Assembly: GCA_000998185.1 (NCBI GenBank)
Contig: LCCW01000061.1
Location: forward strand, 1-6,771
Length of the DNA: 6,771 nucleotides
Reading direction: 5' to 3'
DNA from: Candidatus Kuenenbacteria bacterium GW2011_GWA2_42_15
GTDB taxonomy: Bacteria > Patescibacteriota > Patescibacteriia > UBA2196 > GWA2-42-15
In this document: positions 5,406 through 6,771 of the stretch, piece by piece
Numbering within the stretch: position 1 is the first letter of the stretch
How the letters are laid out: every line of letters begins with the position of its first letter
The notes under the pieces: model-generated
Told to the model about the DNA's origin: nothing
Database searches by the model: none
Seen by the model: the letters and a program-made list of their open reading frames with translations, nothing else
Position numbers and translations under genes: made by a program

Positions 5406-6671
5406 TTGAAAATAGCGGAAAATAAATTTGAAACTGAAGAACCGTCCGAGGATAAAATGGAGAAGATTATCAAAGCCGCTCCCATTTCCAAAATGGTTTC
5501 GGTTATTTTAAAGCACGCGGTTGAATCCCGCGCTTCCGATGTTCATATTGAGCCGACCACTGGCGAGACGCGCGTTCGTTATCGCGTTGACGGCTTATTA
5601 CAAACCTCTTTGTCTTTGCCCAAATATGTTCACCCCGCCATTATCTCTCGCATCAAGGTTATGGCTAATCTGAAAATTGACGAAACCCGGGTGCCTCAAG
5701 ACGGCCGCATCCGCTTGAATATTAATAATAAAGACATTGATTTTCGCGTTTCCACCCTGCCGCTCTACAGCCAGGAAAAAGTCGTGATGAGAATTTTAGA
5801 CACCTCCAAAGGCGTTTCCACTTGGGAAGATTTAGGCTATGAAGGCAAAAATTTGGAGCTGATGTATGAAAACATACTTAAGCCGCACGGCATGTTCCTG
5901 GTTACCGGCCCCACCGGTTCCGGCAAATCCACCACTCTTTACGCCGCCCTAAATCTTTTAAATAAAGAAGAGGTTAATATTATCACCTTGGAAGATCCGG
6001 TTGAATATTATTTGACTGGCGTCAACCAGTCGCAAGTTCGTCCCGAAGTCAAATTTACCTTTGCCTCGGGTCTCCGTTCAATTCTTCGCCAAGATCCGGA
6101 TATTATTATGGTTGGCGAAATTCGCGACGCCGAAACGGCCGAATTGGCAATTCACGCCAGTTTGACCGGCCATTTTGTACTTTCCACTCTTCACACCAAT
6201 GACGCTTTTGGCGCCATTCCCCGTTTAATTGACATGAAAATAGAGCCCTTTCTTTTAGCCTCAACCCTAAATGTCATTATCGCGCAAAGGCTGGTGCGCA
6301 CCATTTGCTCCGAATGCAAGGAGTCGATGCCCATGCCCAAAACCCTGATCGCTCAAGTCAAAGAAATTTTTGATTCTATTCCCAAAATAAGCCTGCCCAA
6401 AGACATTAGCGAAGAAAATCTGGCCACGATTTATCACGGCAAAGGCTGCGCTCACTGCGACAACACCGGTTATAAAGGCCGGACTGCCATTGAAGAAGTT
6501 TTAAGCATCAACGAAGAAATAAAAAACATTATTTATTCCGGTTCCGGCCTTGGCAAAGTTAAAGAAATTTTTATCAAGCAAGGCATGTTGACTTTAAAAC
6601 AGGACGGCATTATTAAAGCCCTTGAAGGCCGCACCACCGTGGAGGAAATTTTAACCGCTACCAAAGAATAG
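5406..6671 (+). CDS. pilB: Type IV pilus extension ATPase PilB, core part
   Basis: This is the motor ATPase of the GspE/PilB family, cytoplasmic and hexameric, which powers pilus polymerisation. The 421-residue frame holds the full catalytic core: SRASDVHIEP at 41-50 and RVPQDGRIR at 95-103. It also has Walker A GPTGSGKSTT (168-177), Asp box ITLEDPVEYY (193-202), Walker B PDIIMVGEIRD (231-241, E238) and His box STLHTNDAF (260-268). Two cysteine pairs, CSEC (301-304) and CAHC (348-351), form the zinc-binding motif that separates PilB from PilT. The C-terminus is complete. The first standard start is TTG at 5406; ATG at 5457 (404 residues), with GAGGA four bases upstream, is an alternative. The frame extends open to 5175 with remnant N-domain sequence, so the natural start was probably at 5065. 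Confidence 0.93.
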   Translation: MKIAENKFETEEPSEDKMEKIIKAAPISKMVSVILKHAVESRASDVHIEPTTGETRVRYRVDGLLQTSLSLPKYVHPAIISRIKVMANLKIDETRVPQDGRIRLNINNKDIDFRVSTLPLYSQEKVVMRILDTSKGVSTWEDLGYEGKNLELMYENILKPHGMFLVTGPTGSGKSTTLYAALNLLNKEEVNIITLEDPVEYYLTGVNQSQVRPEVKFTFASGLRSILRQDPDIIMVGEIRDAETAELAIHASLTGHFVLSTLHTNDAFGAIPRLIDMKIEPFLLASTLNVIIAQRLVRTICSECKESMPMPKTLIAQVKEIFDSIPKISLPKDISEENLATIYHGKGCAHCDNTGYKGRTAIEEVLSINEEIKNIIYSGSGLGKVKEIFIKQGMLTLKQDGIIKALEGRTTVEEILTATKE

Positions 6672-6672
6672 C

Positions 6673-6771
6673 CAAGAAATCAAGAAAACAAGAAATCAAG
6701 AAAACAAGAAATCAAGAAAACAAGAAATCAAGAAAACAAGAAATCAAGAAAACAAGAAATCAAGAAAACAA
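6673..6771. repeat. Perfect 16-bp tandem repeat after pilB
   Basis: Six identical copies of CAAGAAATCAAGAAAA start at 6673, 6689, 6705, 6721, 6737 and 6753, plus three bases of a seventh, and the array runs off the window. The unit is itself a near-duplicate of two octamers, CAAGAAAT and CAAGAAAA. It begins one base after the pilB stop. Perfect identity between copies suggests recent expansion by slippage. There is no stop codon on the plus strand in any frame, but no start or coding signal either. Confidence 0.95.

Noticed and set aside
6673..6771. CRISPR array
   Set aside because: The 16-bp units are contiguous with no unique spacers; it is a simple tandem repeat.

Overview
The window looks like a piece of a Patescibacteria (CPR) genome, probably from the Parcubacteria side. 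This is inferred from gene content and style: a compact type IV pilus assembly operon of the CPR kind, a lemA-htpX pair, A/T-rich gene starts with no Shine-Dalgarno sequences, and short tandem-repeat tracts between genes. The standard code fits: genes end in TAA, TAG or TGA, and no internal UGA is needed. No marker gene is present, so the lineage is not proven.

Layout. Minus strand, left third: lemA (1592 to 1041) is followed by htpX (972 to 73), a membrane protein and an integral-membrane zinc metalloprotease that often occur together. The gap between them is a 7-bp-period A/T-rich tract, and the DNA beyond htpX is a degenerate 9-bp-period tract. From about 1593 to 1723 lies a divergent intergenic region. 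A good sigma70-like promoter faces lemA, and a perfect TATAAT faces the right-hand operon, with the two -10 boxes overlapping.

Plus strand, 1724 to 6671: pilM, pilN, pilO, a small single-pass membrane protein with a PilP/GspC-like 'ADPFAPF' end, and pilB, separated by 22 to 42 nt. PilM (cytoplasmic, actin-like), PilN and PilO (single-pass membrane proteins) and the small protein would form the inner-membrane alignment platform. PilB is the hexameric ATPase that drives pilus extension. The last 99 bp are a perfect 16-bp tandem repeat that runs off the window.

Main oddities. pilB is broken between its N-terminal domain and its ATPase core: the reading frame changes near 5240 and about 30 to 40 residues of the expected N-domain are missing. 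pilM has no ATG, GTG or TTG start upstream of its first conserved motif, so an ATT start at 1724 is the best candidate. PilN carries two copies of the 'I/VNLLP' motif known to bind PilM, about 156 residues apart. I see no wholly new multi-gene system; the window is a lineage-specific version of a type IV pilus locus with an interrupted motor gene.
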